From positions 1,488,001 through 1,552,000 of the forward strand of contig NZ_AP018254.1 of NCBI RefSeq assembly GCF_002368395.1: a stretch of DNA of 64,000 nt, in the 5' to 3' direction. This document shows, piece after piece, positions 26,213 to 35,712 of the stretch; positions within the stretch are counted from its first letter, which is position 1; each line of letters opens with the position of its first letter. Under the pieces are notes generated by a model. It was not told the DNA's origin. It worked only from the letters and a program-made list of their open reading frames with translations, and made no database searches. This DNA comes from Calothrix sp. NIES-3974 (GTDB taxonomy: Bacteria; Cyanobacteriota; Cyanobacteriia; Cyanobacteriales; Nostocaceae). Position numbers and translations under genes: made by a program.

Positions 26213-26662
26213 TTAACGCTGTTGCTGTTGCTGTTGTCTTTGTTGTTGTTGACGAATTAATTCCTGTTTTTGTTCGTTTGTTAACAGCGCTTCGATTTGT
26301 TGCTGGGAGGAAATAAAGACTTGTTGTAATGCTTGTTGTTGCTGGGGAGTAAATTTTAATTCTGCAAATACTTGACGGGGGGGAACACCTGCTTTTAAAC
26401 GTGCTTCTGCGGTGCGTTTTTGTTCCGCAGTAAAGATTTTTTCAATTTGCGATCGCGTGTTATTTTGTATTTCCACCAATTTTTGTTGCTGTTCGGGTGT
26501 TAATTGGATTCCAGCTGACCTTGCGGGTCTGTTGGGGTTATTTGGTCTTGCTTGAGCGATAGTCGATCGGGAAGCTACAGGATTAGCCAATACCGTTTGG
26601 GGTAGGGTGACTGTAGAAAGGGCGATCGCAGTGGCAATAACGGATAGTTGTTTAAATCTCAT
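26213..26662 (-). CDS. Spy/CpxP-like exported protein
   Basis: A 149-residue exported protein. A signal peptide (residues 1-26, ending VLANP) precedes a helical, glutamine-rich body with two LTPEQQQKL/FTPQQQQAL motifs of the LTxxQ (Spy/CpxP) type. The C-terminus is almost pure Gln/Arg. Family members are periplasmic chaperones or stress sensors; many cyanobacteria carry short versions like this without the Cpx kinase. The CAACAG-type codon run at the 3' end is slippage-prone, so its length may vary between strains. ATG start; converges on the MOSC gene. Confidence 0.75.
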   Translation of the reverse strand: MRFKQLSVIATAIALSTVTLPQTVLANPVASRSTIAQARPNNPNRPARSAGIQLTPEQQQKLVEIQNNTRSQIEKIFTAEQKRTAEARLKAGVPPRQVFAELKFTPQQQQALQQVFISSQQQIEALLTNEQKQELIRQQQQRQQQQQQR

Positions 26663-26763
26663 TCAAATCCTCGTGGGTATTTCCCGTGAATTCCCACTAT
26701 TATAGAAACTTTAGAGCGAAAAATTACCCCTTGTAATTTCGGAATTTTGAATAAATTTCCATC

Positions 26764-27141
26764 TCAACTCCATCCTAAGGCTGTAGCTACATCCTGAGCA
26801 AGCTCCATCGGATTAAAGGGTTTAGGTATGACCGCTTGCATTCCCATTGCTGCATAACGTTGGCGATCGCTATTTTGGATTTTAGCTGTTAATAAAATCA
26901 CAGGGATATTACGGGTTTCTCCTTGCTCTTGGAGTTTTTTAAAGGTGGTTAGCCCATCCATATCGGGCATCATCACGTCTAGTAAAATGACATCAGGTTT
27001 TTCCGTTGTGGCTTTTTTGATACCTTCTATCCCGGAACTGGCGGTAATGACTTCCCATCCAGCAACGGTTTCGAGACAGATTTTGGTGACTTCTTGGATA
27101 TACTCTTCGTTATCAATGACGAGAATGCGTCTATTGCTCAT
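26764..27141 (-). CDS. Single-domain response regulator
   Basis: A 125-residue CheY-like receiver with no output domain. Seen: ILVIDNEEYIQ (acidic pocket, with one Asp replaced by Asn), the phospho-acceptor Asp in VILLDVMMPDMDG, the Thr/Ser switch in VILLTAK and the Lys in PKPFNP. It starts at ATG 27141, inside the last codons of the hybrid histidine kinase (11-base overlap), so the two are translated from the same message and probably act in one phosphorelay. A longer frame starting five codons earlier is possible but unnecessary. Confidence 0.85.
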   Translation of the reverse strand: MSNRRILVIDNEEYIQEVTKICLETVAGWEVITASSGIEGIKKATTEKPDVILLDVMMPDMDGLTTFKKLQEQGETRNIPVILLTAKIQNSDRQRYAAMGMQAVIPKPFNPMELAQDVATALGWS

Positions 27142-29764
27142 TGTGAATTGCCTCACGATGGGTGATTTTTTGCAATAATTCCATCACACTCATTTCAAAT
27201 TCACGGATGGAAACGCGTCCTTTGGTCAAAAATTGCGTCTCGCCTAATTGTAAACGTTGACGTTCGGATGCATCTAAATCTTTGGCGGAGTATACTAACA
27301 GGGGAACGCGATGCAGACGGTTATGTTGCTTGAGCCATTCGACAACGGCAAATCCATCTCCTTCTGGTAAGCTGATGTCGAGGATGAGCAAATCGGGATT
27401 AAAGTCTTGGCTGAGACGAATTGCTTCTGCACCTGTTTTGGCTAGATGGGTTTGGATGTGATGGGTAGTCAGGAGGGTGGAGATAATTTCCGCCAAAATC
27501 AGGTCATCTTCGACAATCAAGACACGACGTAATTTTGATGTACTTGCAAGGGCTTTTTGTAAGGCGGAAAATAAACTGGTTTCGTCAACGGGTTTGCAGA
27601 CCCAATCGGTGAATTCTTGGTTGGGGTGGGGTGTATAGTTAACGGAGCAAACGCTGCAAATGACGATGGGGATGTGTTTGGTACTTTCCTGTTGTTTTAA
27701 TTCTGCCATGACTTCCCATCCACTCATCCCTGGCATGATTAAATCTAGTAAAATGGCATCGGGTTGATGGTTGGTAGCAAAGGCGATCGCCTCTTCTCCT
27801 TTAGTTGTGGTTGCGACTCGATAATTGTGGGATTCCAGGAGTGGTTTAAGTTCCTCTAAAACCTCCGGGTCGTCGTCGCAAAGGAGGATGTGTGGTTGAT
27901 TTAACTGGCTTTTAGTATCAGTGGGGGAGGTGATGGTAGTAACGGGAGATGGTTCTTGTTGCGGCTGGAGAGGTAGGGTAAAGTAAAATTTACTACCTTC
28001 CCCTAGGGTACTTTCAACCCAAATTTTGCCATTATGTTGTTGGACAATGCTGCGACAGATGGCTAACCCCAGACCCGTACCATCCTGTTTGCGGGAATCG
28101 GAAGAATCGACCTGTTGAAACCGTTCAAAGATGCTGTTAAGTTTATCGGCAGGTATACCTCGACCACTGTCTTCCACGAGAAATAAAACTTCCTCTGCAT
28201 CGGTAACGCTAGCGCGGAGATAGACAGTGGAACCGGGATAGGAAAATTTAATGGCGTTACTGAGCAAATTGGTGAGGGTTTGGACGATTTTATCTGCATC
28301 AGCCCAAACTTGGACATGGAGGTATTCTACATCTAAATTTACCTGAGCTTTATCGGCGATCGCCTGCATAATATTTACAGCTTGGGCGATAATTTCGGCA
28401 ACATTGTAAAGTTGCTTTTCCATTTTCACCCGTCCCGATTCGATGCGTTCGATATCGAGAATATCGTTAATCAGTCGTACCAAACGTTCCGTACTGTCGG
28501 TTGCTATTTGTAATAGCCGTTTCCCCTGGGGTGAATCGCTGGGAATTAAACCACTGGCTAACATACCCAAAGAACCATGAATGGAGGTGAGGGGAGTGCG
28601 CAACTCATGACTGACCACCGAAACAAACTCATCCTTCATCCGCTCGATTTGTTTGCGATCGCTGATATCCTGAAGATACACAGTGTAAATGGTCTCATTC
28701 TCTAAATCTAGCTTAGAAATCGAAGCTTCCGCCGGGAATTCACTGCCATCGCGACGACGACCAAAAATTTCCCGACGTTCCCCCATCCGTCGCGTCACCG
28801 TACCCGAATCACCGAAATTACTCACATACTGACGGTGATTTTGAACATGACGCAAAGGAATTAACATATCCAAACTGTTCCCTAACACCTCAGCAGCAGT
28901 GTAACCGAAAATTCTTTCCGCACCCTGGTTAAACAAAATAATCCGTTGCTGACGGTCAATGGAAATAATTCCATCATCAGCAATATTCACAATACCTGCA
29001 AACCGTTCCTGGGAAATACGTAGTTCCTGCTGGGTGCGCTTGCGTTCATCCAACTCCGTCTGTAATTGACAATTCAAAGCAATCAACTCCGCAGTCCTTT
29101 CAGCTACCCGTAACTCCAACTCCTCCTTATTTTTACGTAAAATATTTTCCCGTTGGCGAGACACCATTGCACTGGATAAGATATTGGCGATCGCCTTTAA
29201 AAAATTCACATCATCCTCGGTAAAATGTTGATATCGAGGAGTATGGGCACCCAATACCCCATACACATCCTCCACGCCCGCAATCGGTACACTCAAACCA
29301 CTTTTAATCTGTGCTGACTGCAACAATTCTGAACCCTGGAAGCGTGTATCTGTTGCCAAATCCTCCACAATCACAGGTTGACGCACTAACAGTGTATAGC
29401 CAGCATGGGAATTATCCAAAGGGATACAAAAATTACCAATTAAACTTCGTTCCCAACCCACCGCAGCCTTTAACCGCATCACCCCCTGACCCGGCAAAAT
29501 TTCCAGAATCTTCCCATACTCAACCCGTAGACCCTGGGTGACAAATTCGATCGCAGTTGCCAATAACTTATCTAAATCACTTCCAGCCAAAGCCATTTGT
29601 CCTAATTCCACTACAAAGGCTTGCTGACGTATCCGTGCAGTTAAAGTATGACTTTGGTGACGACTCCAGCGATAACGACGGATAGCTCCAGCGATCGCAC
29701 CAACACCAAGTACGGTCATCACCACGGTTGCAAAAATATGCCATTGGAATGCAGATATTAGCAT
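27131..29764 (-). CDS. Hybrid sensor histidine kinase
   Basis: An 877-residue hybrid kinase. Order seen: one N-terminal membrane helix (about 10-30), a GAF domain (about 65-205), a coiled linker, a PAS domain (FAGIVNIADDGIISIDRQQ, about 255-360), HisKA with phospho-His in SVVSHELRTPLTS (about 386), HATPase with SNAIKFSYPG, DSGRGIP and GTGLGLAI (about 430-600), and two receiver domains (acidic pockets near 631 and 750; phospho-Asp near 675 and 796). The input may be a small molecule or light bound by GAF/PAS; the GAF lacks an obvious bilin cysteine. ATG start; it overlaps the downstream receiver gene. Confidence 0.9.
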   Translation of the reverse strand: MLISAFQWHIFATVVMTVLGVGAIAGAIRRYRWSRHQSHTLTARIRQQAFVVELGQMALAGSDLDKLLATAIEFVTQGLRVEYGKILEILPGQGVMRLKAAVGWERSLIGNFCIPLDNSHAGYTLLVRQPVIVEDLATDTRFQGSELLQSAQIKSGLSVPIAGVEDVYGVLGAHTPRYQHFTEDDVNFLKAIANILSSAMVSRQRENILRKNKEELELRVAERTAELIALNCQLQTELDERKRTQQELRISQERFAGIVNIADDGIISIDRQQRIILFNQGAERIFGYTAAEVLGNSLDMLIPLRHVQNHRQYVSNFGDSGTVTRRMGERREIFGRRRDGSEFPAEASISKLDLENETIYTVYLQDISDRKQIERMKDEFVSVVSHELRTPLTSIHGSLGMLASGLIPSDSPQGKRLLQIATDSTERLVRLINDILDIERIESGRVKMEKQLYNVAEIIAQAVNIMQAIADKAQVNLDVEYLHVQVWADADKIVQTLTNLLSNAIKFSYPGSTVYLRASVTDAEEVLFLVEDSGRGIPADKLNSIFERFQQVDSSDSRKQDGTGLGLAICRSIVQQHNGKIWVESTLGEGSKFYFTLPLQPQQEPSPVTTITSPTDTKSQLNQPHILLCDDDPEVLEELKPLLESHNYRVATTTKGEEAIAFATNHQPDAILLDLIMPGMSGWEVMAELKQQESTKHIPIVICSVCSVNYTPHPNQEFTDWVCKPVDETSLFSALQKALASTSKLRRVLIVEDDLILAEIISTLLTTHHIQTHLAKTGAEAIRLSQDFNPDLLILDISLPEGDGFAVVEWLKQHNRLHRVPLLVYSAKDLDASERQRLQLGETQFLTKGRVSIREFEMSVMELLQKITHREAIHNEQ

Positions 29765-30297
29765 TTTTTTCGGGAATAGGGAGTAGGGGTAGAGACGACC
29801 GGTTGGGTCGTCTCTCTTGACATCGGTGGGTTGTCTATACGGAGAGGGAGTAGGGGTGTTAATTCACTGGCTATCTTGCACCTTACTCATGAATACCTAC
29901 CCTGATAAAGGATTTAGTCATAAATCTACTTTATCGCAGATGTTGATAGTCCATTGGAATGGACTGATGCTGTCAGATGTGCATGAACGTAGTCAAGTAA
30001 TATGGATAGATACTGAGTAACATTTACATTTATTGAACAATTACACATAGCGCAAGATTTGAAGTTAACCCCCCTACAGATAACATCCTAGTCAAAATGG
30101 CTAATCAATCACAAATAAGATAAATTGAATTTAATATTTACTTACACAAATACAAATTTTCGGGTCGTTGACTCGTAAGAAACTCGGAAAAATATGAAAA
30201 CTTTACCAATTTACGGTAAATTGTCATCCACCACTCATTGGAGATGGGTATATTATTGCTATCAAAGGTAGTAAATAAAGTTACAACAATCAGAACT
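29765..30297. other. Spacer upstream of the hybrid kinase
   Basis: About 530 bases between divergent genes, with a GAGACG palindrome (29791-29815) right next to the kinase start. A 67-codon frame at 29817-30020 has no support. Confidence 0.5.
29791..29815. repeat. GAGACG-type palindrome
   Basis: AGAGACGACC, spacer GGTTG, GGTCGTCTCT; a perfect 10-bp stem. Confidence 0.8.
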
Positions 30298-30843
30298 ATG
30301 ACTAGTGTGTGGAAGCTTGCTCAAAGTCTAGCGGTATCGACTATCATCCTTGGTAGTAACGGGGTCGCTTTCGCTTTACCTCAAGTAAACTCTTCTCCCA
30401 TTGCTCAAACACCGGAAACAAGCGCATCAAAACGCCAACTCGATCCCCGTACTAATATCAGTTTTGAATCACAGGGGTGTACACGCAGGGGAAACGTGGT
30501 GACCTGTGAAGTAATTAGTACAAACTTCAACAATATGCACCGTCGAGTACATTTTGGAGCTAGCTTTGAAAAATATCCCACCCGCGTTGTTGATCCGAAG
30601 GGAAATGTTTTCGTAGCTCGCAGCGTCAATTTTAATAATGTGCAAAGAGGCAGCGATCGCGTTACCATTGATTTAGCCCCTGGTGTTCCCACCAGACTAG
30701 TATTCCTATTCCAAATCCCCCAAACCATTACGGAAATTAGCGCCATTGACATTGGTTATCTAGCCATCAGTCGGATTGATGTCCTTAGTCGCACCACCCT
30801 AACTAACGTCGGTTCTATTTCCGCAGCTGTCGGCAGTAGATAG
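30298..30843 (+). CDS. Exported hypothetical protein, 181 aa
   Basis: I do not recognise a family. The start at 30298 gives a signal peptide (basic MTSVWKL, hydrophobic core to about residue 26, cleavage near AFA-LP). The mature part has two cysteines in GCTRRGNVVTCEV that could form a disulfide, followed by beta-rich segments: RRVHFGASFEKYPTRVVDPK and VTIDLAPGVPTRLVFLFQIP. This resembles an immunoglobulin-like or similar periplasmic fold. No neighbouring gene suggests a partner. Confidence 0.6.
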   Translation: MTSVWKLAQSLAVSTIILGSNGVAFALPQVNSSPIAQTPETSASKRQLDPRTNISFESQGCTRRGNVVTCEVISTNFNNMHRRVHFGASFEKYPTRVVDPKGNVFVARSVNFNNVQRGSDRVTIDLAPGVPTRLVFLFQIPQTITEISAIDIGYLAISRIDVLSRTTLTNVGSISAAVGSR

Positions 30844-31338
30844 GAAGAAACAATTAGGGACTAGGGTGTGGGGAGGAATTAATTGGTAATTCGTAATTGG
30901 TAATTCGTAGTTCGTAATTCGTAATAGCCTACGGCAAGGCTACGCCTACGTAATATCCGCTACGCGGGAAGCTGGCTATGTAATTCGTAATTTATGAATT
31001 CGTAATTCGTAATACCCGCTACGCGGGAAGCAAGCTACGTAATAACCTACGGCAAGGCTGCGCCTACGTAATATCCGCTACGCGGGAAGCTGGCTATGTA
31101 ATTCGTAATTCGTAGTTCGTAATAGCCTGCGGCAACGCTTCGCGTACGTAATACCCGCTACGCGGGAAGCTAGCTATGTAATTCGTAATTTAGAATTCGT
31201 AATTCATAGTTCATAATTACGAATTACGAATTAGTAATTACGAATTATTATATACTGTTCTTGCATAGCCTATCTTCCCTAATTCCAGGGGGAAGTAGGT
31301 TGCACTCCACGTTTTCCTTACCCAACATCCCCCCATCC
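30844..31338. other. Repeat-filled spacer before leuD
   Basis: Almost the whole 495 bases are an array of alternating TAATTCGTAAT and GC-rich hairpin modules (30882-31250). The promoter of leuD must lie inside or after the array. Confidence 0.7.
30882..31250. repeat. Three-part module array
   Basis: Three kinds of module alternate: TAATTCGTAAT-type spacers, GCCTACGGCAAGGCTACGCC hairpins, and CCCGCTACGCGGG hairpins followed by AAGCNAGCTACGTAA. Three GCCTACGGC-type and four CCCGCTACGC-type (or TCCGCTACGC) units can be counted. The array ends in several ATTACGAATTA copies in inverted orientation. Confidence 0.8.
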
Positions 31339-31932
31339 ATGTCTAGCGAAATTAAATCTATCTCCGGTCGTGCTATTCCTTTAATCGGTAATGATATTGA
31401 CACCGATCGCATTATTCCTGCTCGATTTTTGCGTTGTGTCACTTTTGACGGTCTCGGTGAACATGCTTTTGCTGATGACCGTGCAGCTTTAGGGGGAGAA
31501 CATCCCTTTGATCAACCACAATTTCAAGGTGCTAATATTCTCATTGTGAATCGTAATTTCGGTTGTGGTTCGTCGCGGGAACACGCACCCCAAGCTATTT
31601 CTAAATGGGGAATCAAAGCCTTGATTGGTGAAAGTTTTGCGGAAATCTTTTTCGGCAATTGTGTTGCCATTGGTGTTCCCTGTGTGACTGCTGATGCTAC
31701 CACGATTCAAAAATTGCAGGAAATAATTTCCACAAATCCCCAAGCATCAGTGATAATTGATTTAGAGTCTATGCTGGTAAAATGTGGAGATTTCTGTGCC
31801 GAAATCAAAATGTCACCTGCTCCCAGAAATATGTTCGTATCTGGTTCTTGGGATGCTTGCGGTCAGTTAGTTTCCCAGCGCGAACAAATTCAAGCAACTG
31901 CGGCAAAATTACCCTACATGGTATGGAGTTAA
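31339..31932 (+). CDS. leuD: 3-isopropylmalate dehydratase small subunit
   Basis: A 197-residue small subunit that, with LeuC, isomerises 2-isopropylmalate to 3-isopropylmalate in leucine synthesis. Family marks are [20 protein letters not shown] (about 10-29), [17 protein letters not shown], and [20 protein letters not shown]. The length fits. The ATG at 31339 (MSSEIKSIS) is chosen; the frame extends 26 codons upstream into the end of the repeat array without family similarity. leuC is not visible in the next 0.1 kb and is presumably elsewhere. Confidence 0.9.
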   Translation: MSSEIKSISGRAIPLIGNDIDTDRIIPARFLRCVTFDGLGEHAFADDRAALGGEHPFDQPQFQGANILIVNRNFGCGSSREHAPQAISKWGIKALIGESFAEIFFGNCVAIGVPCVTADATTIQKLQEIISTNPQASVIIDLESMLVKCGDFCAEIKMSPAPRNMFVSGSWDACGQLVSQREQIQATAAKLPYMVWS

Positions 31933-31970
31933 GAAGTTGGGTTTTTAGTTAGGGTTTGCTGAAAAATCTT

Positions 31971-32007
31971 TAAGTATTAAAATAGACTTTTAAAACACAT
32001 CCTCTTA
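31971..32007 (-). repeat. R1 element, terminal fragment
   Basis: TAAGTATTAAAATAGACTTT followed by TAAAACACATCCTCTTA: one end of the R1 family, between leuD and the aminopeptidase gene. The other end is not visible. Confidence 0.5.
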
Positions 32008-32045
32008 GAATATTACAGCAGACCCTATTTATATCTATATGGTTT

Positions 32046-33437
32046 TTAAAAACCTCCAGAATTAACCAACTCCTCCAAATCCGAGGTTTTCGTCGGTAAA
32101 TCCTGCGTCAAAACCTCATGACCAGTTGCAGTCACCAAGACATCATCCTCAATCCGAATTCCCCGTACATCCCTAAATTGCGCAAGACGCTCCCAATCCA
32201 CTAAATACTGATATTGCTCCCGTGCTGAGTGCAAAATTGCCGGAATCTGATAAAAACCCGGTTCAATAGTCACTAACATCCCCGGACGCAAAACCCGATT
32301 TAAACGCAAATATCCCAACCCAAATCGGGAACTTCGACTTCTTCCAGGTTCGTACCCCGATAAATCTCCCAAATCCTCCATATCATGGACATCTAAACCT
32401 AATAAATGGCCAATTCCGTGGGGGAAAAATAAGGCATGGACATCTTTTTCCACCAATTCCTCCGGCTGACCACGCAAAATCCCTAAATCCACTAACCCTT
32501 CTGCTAAAATACGACAAGCCAATAAATGAATGTCTTCGTATTCCACACCCGGTTTCACCGCAGCAATACAAGCATCATGGGCTGCTAACACAATGTCATA
32601 AATGTCACGCTGAGTTGGGGAAAACTGACCAGAAACGGGATAGGTACGGGTAATATCGGCAGCCCAACCTAAATTGCTTTCTGCACCGACATCAGCCAAT
32701 AATAAATCCCCTGGTTGAATTTGCCGCCCATAGGAATCATTGTGTAAAATTTCGCCATGTACTGTGACGATACTAGGATAGGCGGTGGTCATATTCTGAG
32801 CGATAATTACTGCTTCGATTGCTGCACGCACCTGGGCTTCCCATTGAGCTATCCTCACAGCTTTCATGCCTGCCAGATGGGCTTGTATACTTACTGTTGC
32901 AGCCTTGCGTAATTCCACTAGTGCCCCTTCATCGTGGGTTAAGCGTATTTCAACAATAGCCTGGGCTAGTTCTAAGTCGATACCTTGGGGAGGAATCTGC
33001 GGTAATATGTAGCGATCGCATATTTGAGTTTGTTGAGTCCAAGTCGCTGCATCCTGAACGGCAATGGTTGCTGCACCTGGGGTATATTGGGGTAATTCCG
33101 ATAAGGGATAGGCTGCATCTGCACCAATTTGGGCTGCTAATTCCTCCCGATTTGGTCTTTGTCCATACCATAGTGTACTACTAGGGTGGGGGTCTTCCAC
33201 AAATAGGGTTAATTTACCAGCTTGTAAATGGATGGCTGCATGGGGAATTGGTAGACCAGTAAAGTATAAAAAATGACTACTAGCACGGAAGGGAAAAGTG
33301 TTAGCGGAGAAATTACGGGGGCTTGCACTGCCTGCCCATAGGATAGCAGGAAAATCGATGCGATCGCCTAGGCGTTGACGACGATTTTTGAGGATATCGA
33401 TTAAGTTTATATTGGGCAGGTGTTCGGGTGCAAGCAT
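32046..33437 (-). CDS. pepP: Xaa-Pro aminopeptidase (aminopeptidase P)
   Basis: A 463-residue metallopeptidase that removes the N-terminal residue before proline. The N-terminal AMP_N domain (about 1-150) is followed by the M24 pita-bread domain. Metal ligands are visible: the two Asp in LLADVGAESNLGWAADITR, the His in FFPHGIGHLLGLDVHD, and the two Glu in VTIEPGFYQIP and GIRIEDDVLVT. The start is ATG at 33437. It is monocistronic and converges with leuD at a gap of about 110 bases. Confidence 0.9.
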   Translation of the reverse strand: MLAPEHLPNINLIDILKNRRQRLGDRIDFPAILWAGSASPRNFSANTFPFRASSHFLYFTGLPIPHAAIHLQAGKLTLFVEDPHPSSTLWYGQRPNREELAAQIGADAAYPLSELPQYTPGAATIAVQDAATWTQQTQICDRYILPQIPPQGIDLELAQAIVEIRLTHDEGALVELRKAATVSIQAHLAGMKAVRIAQWEAQVRAAIEAVIIAQNMTTAYPSIVTVHGEILHNDSYGRQIQPGDLLLADVGAESNLGWAADITRTYPVSGQFSPTQRDIYDIVLAAHDACIAAVKPGVEYEDIHLLACRILAEGLVDLGILRGQPEELVEKDVHALFFPHGIGHLLGLDVHDMEDLGDLSGYEPGRSRSSRFGLGYLRLNRVLRPGMLVTIEPGFYQIPAILHSAREQYQYLVDWERLAQFRDVRGIRIEDDVLVTATGHEVLTQDLPTKTSDLEELVNSGGF

Positions 33438-33594
33438 GGTGGAAACCCTAGAAAAACAGGATTATTTAGAAATCAGGAAACGACTATTTGCAGCATATCC
33501 TAGTTAACATTGTTGACGCTCAAGGGTTAACAGTCAACTGTCAACAAAATTCCCTTAAATCCCTGAATCAAATTATCTCCTGTTTTGTGTATTC

Positions 33595-33927
33595 CTAATT
33601 AGCGCCATCCCCTGGTTTATCATCATCCTTGTTTTGTTTTTCAGTAGCGTCATCTTGGTCATCATTGGGTTTGTTGTAGTCACCCTCTTCTTGCTGTTTG
33701 ATTTTATCCTCGTCTTCCGGACTTTCTGTAGTTGCAGCTGGGGGATTAACTGGTTGGGTTTGTTGGTTGGAAGCATCCTGAACTTGTTCCGGTTGGTTGG
33801 GATTCTCAACTTCAGAATTTGGAGTATCTTGTGCGCAACTAGCTAATCCGATGGTGGTTAGTAGAATACTGAAGCTGATTAGTAGTTTCCCGATGTTGTG
33901 GTTGAATGTGGATTTTAGATTCAACAT
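33595..33927 (-). CDS. Acidic small lipoprotein
   Basis: A 110-residue predicted lipoprotein with no known family. The signal (MLNLKSTFNHNIGKLLISFS) ends at lipobox GLASC (Cys at about 30). The mature part is disordered and rich in Asn, Gln, Pro and acidic residues, with an Asp/Glu/Lys-rich C-terminus ending DDDKPGDGAN. Such spacers often serve as envelope tethers or low-complexity surface proteins. The ATG at 33927 is chosen because the frame upstream gives no signal. Same direction as the aminopeptidase gene, 157 bases upstream of its start. Confidence 0.6.
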   Translation of the reverse strand: MLNLKSTFNHNIGKLLISFSILLTTIGLASCAQDTPNSEVENPNQPEQVQDASNQQTQPVNPPAATTESPEDEDKIKQQEEGDYNKPNDDQDDATEKQNKDDDKPGDGAN

Positions 33928-34196
33928 GATTTTTCCCTCACACGAAAAATTGGCAAAGATTCTTAATATTTTTCCTACAGATAAATTTATTTGCATATGT
34001 CTAAAGGTGTAGATGTGGATAATTTTATTGTTTTTTTCGGCTGATAGACGCAGATGAATTAATGTGCATGTGTCTCAAGAGGTAAATCTGAATAATTTGA
34101 TATCGCAATCCGATTTAAGTAGTTAAAAATAACGTGTCGTTGACTGATGACTGGTGACTGTTAACCCTCGACCGTTAACAACCCATACATATAACC

Positions 34197-34303
34197 CACA
34201 TTTCTTACAAAACACTAAAACTTACAGGGAATAGTCCGTGACGGGAGTAGAAGGAAAATCAATCCGTTACTTCAGGCTTACAACTTACTCGTGAGAAATC
34301 CAG
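34197..34303 (+). repeat. R2 element copy
   Basis: Begins CACATTTCTTACAAAACACT and ends CTCGTGAGAAATCCAG, with GGGAATAGTCCGTGACGGG in the middle as in the split copy at 21.1 kb. Confidence 0.65.
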
Positions 34304-34323
34304 AATAAGATTTTACAAATTAT

Positions 34324-34500
34324 TTAGAGGATGTTTTAAAAGTCGATTTTAATACTTGAATTATTGTTTTTGGGAATGGGGAGAGACGCGACATGTCGCT
34401 TCTGTACTCTCGAAGGAAAATTCAGCTTTATAACCCCATGTCCAGAGTCAGGAAAATAGTCAAAATCGTGATAATTAATACTTGACCAACAATCTCTGAG
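34324..34500 (+). mobile_element. MITE-like element R1, copy E
   Basis: The left end is TTAGAGGATGTTTTAAAAG, identical to the reverse of copy B's end. The right end is decayed (AACAATCTCTGAG). The interior has GAGACGCGACATGTCGCTTC and a GAAGGAAAATTCAGCTTTAT stretch shared with copy F at 56 kb. Confidence 0.55.
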
Positions 34501-34540
34501 TACTGTGTTATTTTTTGATGTATTTTTAACGTGAGTAATA

Positions 34541-34629
34541 TCGATTCTCTTGTACTTTGCAATAAATGAAACTAGAATAATCAACGGTTACAGCCCCTGA
34601 TATTTAGCAAGCATTAGCGTAAACGATAT
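34541..34629 (+). repeat. Segment repeated inverted at 52335-52422
   Basis: Reads TCGATTCTCTTGTACTTTGC to GCATTAGCGTAAACGATAT; the copy at 52.4 kb is its reverse complement with few changes. In both places it lies next to an R1 element or fragment. Confidence 0.65.
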
Positions 34630-34913
34630 AAGCGATATCTCCAAGTTTGTGTCTTACCAGTAAATACATAAACAACCACCCACAAAGCTGGAAATTACAC
34701 TCTCTGTCTATGTCTGAATTTGTAGTCCATAAAAATAGATTTCACTTCCTAAACAATGATTTCCATCCCTGGGGGATGTGAGTATAGTTGAGTGATTGAA
34801 GTATACTGAGTTAAATTTACTGGAAATTGTCTTGTATTGCTGTTTAATGTCAACCGTTAACAGTCAACAATCCTAACAGTCAACAATCCTACATGTAAGA
34901 TTTGACAAATCAT

Positions 34914-35639
34914 TTAGGACTGCGATAAAAGACTTTCTATTTGGGTATTTAACCACTGTTTAAACATCTGTTGGAGAATTTCTTGATAGCGTTGGGGTGT
35001 TAATTCGGCGGGAATTTTCTCTTCCACGATTAACAGATGATATCCCTGTTCAGTTTTAATTGGACCAATTAGTTGCTGCGGTATACTACTAAAAACAAGA
35101 GTTGCAATATCGGGTGCGATCGCCCACCGATATAAAACACCTTCATAGCCGCATTTTTGTCGTCTTGTGCTATCAATATCGTACTGATGGGCAGCATCAT
35201 AAAAGCTGGTTTCACCCTCTTCAATTTGATAATAAAGCTCCTGGGCTAATTTGTCATCAGCAACAATCATTTGATACAAAACTACCTGTTCAAACTCTAG
35301 GCGATTTTGGATGAAAAACCGTTCTACATCTTGAGCAAACATGCTTTCTGCTAGTTTTTGAGCCAGGAGACGATTACGAATTCCCACCTCCCAATCTGCG
35401 GGAGTAATCATTTGTTGGGATAGCCAATTTAAAGTATCAGAGGCTTTTTCTAAACGTAGTTTTCGGCGTTGTTGATTTGCTTCTGCTTGAATTTCCGCTT
35501 CACTCACAGCAATTGATTTTTCCTCAGCATATTTAGCAATTATTCGCTGAGTTAATATTTGTTGATATACCTCCCGAAAGCTCAATTCACTTTTGAGAAA
35601 GTTAATAATATCTTCTGTTTGAACTTCTGTGTTACTCAT
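34914..35639 (-). CDS. Parvulin-like peptidyl-prolyl isomerase
   Basis: A 241-residue protein with SurA-like N-terminal helices (AEANQQRRKLRLEKASDT) and a C-terminal PpiC rotamase domain (VVLYQMIVADDKLAQELYY, then DAAHQYDIDSTRRQKCGYEG, ending GPIKTEQGYHLLIVEEK). It has no signal peptide, so it appears to act in the cytoplasm. Similar proteins in cyanobacteria often accompany peptide-export genes, but none is next to it here. The start codon has a heptamer repeat two bases upstream, the same arrangement as the chorismate lyase gene. Catalytic activity is inferred from the domain, not visible directly. Confidence 0.75.
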   Translation of the reverse strand: MSNTEVQTEDIINFLKSELSFREVYQQILTQRIIAKYAEEKSIAVSEAEIQAEANQQRRKLRLEKASDTLNWLSQQMITPADWEVGIRNRLLAQKLAESMFAQDVERFFIQNRLEFEQVVLYQMIVADDKLAQELYYQIEEGETSFYDAAHQYDIDSTRRQKCGYEGVLYRWAIAPDIATLVFSSIPQQLIGPIKTEQGYHLLIVEEKIPAELTPQRYQEILQQMFKQWLNTQIESLLSQS

Positions 35640-35641
35640 TC

Positions 35642-35668
35642 GATTTTGGATTTTCGATTTTGGATTTA
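35642..35668. repeat. Heptamer repeat before the isomerase start
   Basis: GATTTTGGATTTTCGATTTT and GGATTT on the plus strand; in the gene's sense AATCCAAAATCGAAAATCC just before the ATG. GTTAAC palindromes follow to 35703. Confidence 0.7.
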
Positions 35669-35712
35669 GTTAAACAGTTAACTGTTAACAGTTAACTGAT
35701 TTCTCCTGTCTC

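Larger units (their letters stand above)
33928..34913. other. Repeat-rich spacer of about 1 kb
   Basis: Holds GTTGACTG/GTTAAC filler, an R2 copy (34197-34303), an R1 copy (34324-34500) and a segment (34541-34629) repeated inverted near 52.4 kb. No gene was found. Confidence 0.6.

Noticed and set aside
29817-30020. 67-codon frame beside the hybrid kinase
   Set aside because: It starts inside a palindrome and shows no protein-like features.
30882-31250. CRISPR array
   Set aside because: The repeats are hairpin modules of different kinds, spacers are themselves repeats, and no cas gene is present.
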